In this document: positions 5,827 to 6,304 of the stretch, piece after piece
Layout of the letters: every line of letters starts with the position of its first letter
Position numbering within the stretch: the first letter of the stretch is position 1
Assembly (NCBI GenBank): GCA_038323475.1
Contig: JBBQHA010000165.1
Coordinates: 1-6,304, forward strand
Length of the DNA stretch: 6,304 bases
From: SZAS-103 sp038323475
GTDB lineage: Bacteria > Pseudomonadota > Gammaproteobacteria > Xanthomonadales > Xanthomonadaceae
Reading direction: 5' to 3'
Program-made: the position numbers and the translations under genes
The notes under the pieces: generated by a model
Database searches by the model: none
What the model was told of the DNA's origin: nothing
The model's input: the letters and a program-made list of their open reading frames with translations, nothing else

Positions 5827-6077
5827 GCGGATTCCTGTTGGAGCTGCTCGTATTTCTGCATCAGCTCATCGCGCGACTCGACACGTTCCGGATCGACGAA
5901 GATGCATTCGACCGGGCACACCTCGACGCATTGCGGTTCGTCGTAATGGCCGACGCATTCGGTGCAGCGCGATGGCGCGATCTCGTAGATGGCCTCGCCT
6001 TGCGTGATCGCGGTGTTGGGACACACCGGTGCGCAGACATCGCAGTTCACGCACAGGTCGTTGATCAGAAGGGCCAT
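5823..6077 (-). CDS. yfhL: 2[4Fe-4S] ferredoxin, YfhL/Alvin type
   Basis: An 84-residue electron carrier. Cluster one is bound by Cys9, Cys12, Cys15 with Cys19 in CVNCDVCAPVCP; cluster two by Cys38, Cys41, Cys50 with Cys54. The C-x2-C-x8-C-x3-C spacing of the second set and the C-terminal extension (about 60-84, helical, Glu/Gln-rich) define the Allochromatium vinosum/YfhL group, whose clusters have very low potentials. An extra Cys58 follows, as in that group. The redox partner is unknown. The start is fixed: a TAA lies in frame 2 codons upstream of the ATG, and no Shine-Dalgarno sequence is visible. It is the first gene of the - strand operon; its stop overlaps the GGT start by ATGA. Confidence 0.96.
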   Translation of the reverse strand: MALLINDLCVNCDVCAPVCPNTAITQGEAIYEIAPSRCTECVGHYDEPQCVEVCPVECIFVDPERVESRDELMQKYEQLQQESA

Positions 6078-6082
6078 GCGTT

Positions 6083-6088
6083 ATTGTC
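6083..6088 (-). promoter_or_regulatory. Possible -10 box for a leaderless ferredoxin operon transcript
   Basis: On the - strand GACAAT (4 of 6 against TATAAT) ends 5 nt before the ferredoxin ATG, which would place the transcript start on or next to the A of the start codon. This agrees with the absence of a ribosome binding site. The -35 region (TCCGCA at a suitable distance) is poor, so this is only a candidate; the promoter may lie elsewhere in 6089-6226. Confidence 0.25.
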
Positions 6089-6186
6089 GCCGATCATTCA
6101 TGGCGGTGCGGACTTTTCCATCCGTGCGGTTACCAGGACGTGCCGAACGCAGCGCGATGCCGGCGGACGTATCGATCGGCTTCGCC

Positions 6187-6209
6187 GACCAGGCGCGAAA
6201 CGCCTGGCC
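6187..6209 (-). terminator. Hairpin after the upstream gene, no T-tract
   Basis: On the - strand GGCCAGGCG (6209-6201), loop TTTCG, CGCCTGGTC (6195-6187) gives 9 pairs including one G-U. The G-U pair becomes a mismatch on the + strand, so the fold favours a - strand transcript. It lies 18 nt after the stop of the gene entering from the right and 110 nt before the ferredoxin start. Without a T-run it may slow transcription, protect the 3' end, or be incidental. Confidence 0.4.
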
Positions 6210-6226
6210 GGGTCCAACCGCGGCGA

Positions 6227-6304
6227 TTATTTCGCTTCGACGAACCGGTAGGTCGCGCCGGTCGTGGCTACCGCAGCCTTCACGCGATCGTTGTCCGCGC
6301 TCTT
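6227..6304 (-). CDS. C-terminal 25 codons of an unidentified gene (5' part outside window)
   Basis: An open frame enters from the right edge and ends with TAA at 6227-6229. The visible end reads KSADNDRVKAAVATTGATYR and then FVEAK. G/C at third codon positions and a following hairpin fit a real gene end. The piece is too short to name a family. Confidence 0.55.
   Translation of the reverse strand, partial: KSADNDRVKAAVATTGATYRFVEAK

Noticed and set aside
6106..6129. GTGCGG direct repeat with 18-nt period upstream of the ferredoxin gene, possible operator
   Set aside because: Only 6-nt units, common in this base composition, with no further conserved flanks.

Overview
The window is high-GC DNA (roughly 65% by eye) with dense gene packing. 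The protein types (a YfhL/Alvin-type 2[4Fe-4S] ferredoxin, a periplasmic gamma-glutamyltransferase, PsiF, a single-domain GST) point to a gammaproteobacterium, most likely in or near the Xanthomonadales. That placement is inference from protein resemblance; no marker gene is present.

Layout. (i) Positions 1-749, + strand: C-terminal part of a class III PLP-dependent aminotransferase, ended by a clear intrinsic terminator at 778-805. (ii) 902-1531, - strand: a glutathione S-transferase, convergent with (i). (iii) 1714-2094, + strand: an exported two-repeat PsiF protein, divergent from the GST. (iv) 2212-6077, - strand: a tightly packed operon read right to left: ferredoxin, gamma-glutamyltransferase (GGT), a 64-codon ORF, a YtnP-like metallo-beta-lactamase-fold hydrolase (MBL) and a short TMEM43-family membrane protein. 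Every junction in this operon is a 4-nt ATGA start/stop overlap. (v) 6227-6304, - strand: the last 25 codons of an unidentified gene, separated from the operon by a hairpin.

The least ordinary structure is the GGT/MBL junction. A 48-bp sequence carrying the MBL start codon and its first 15 codons occurs twice (3835-3882 and 4026-4073, one synonymous difference), on either side of a 143-bp insert. The insert contains a perfect 11-bp inverted repeat with a 6-nt loop and a 13-nt near-perfect tandem repeat. The upstream copy still overlaps the GGT stop codon. From there an open frame runs through the whole insert and ends at another ATGA on the intact MBL start, so the chain of coupled starts is unbroken. 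This looks like a small repeat element that entered the operon with duplication of its target.

How the genes may work together: GGT would act on glutathione or gamma-glutamyl compounds in the periplasm, and the MBL protein would hydrolyse an ester, lactone or thioester. The ferredoxin and the TMEM43-like membrane protein have no obvious shared substrate with these. Co-transcription is well supported by the overlaps; a common pathway is not shown. I see no defence system, CRISPR array, tRNA, rRNA or transposase gene. No gap between supported genes exceeds 300 bases.
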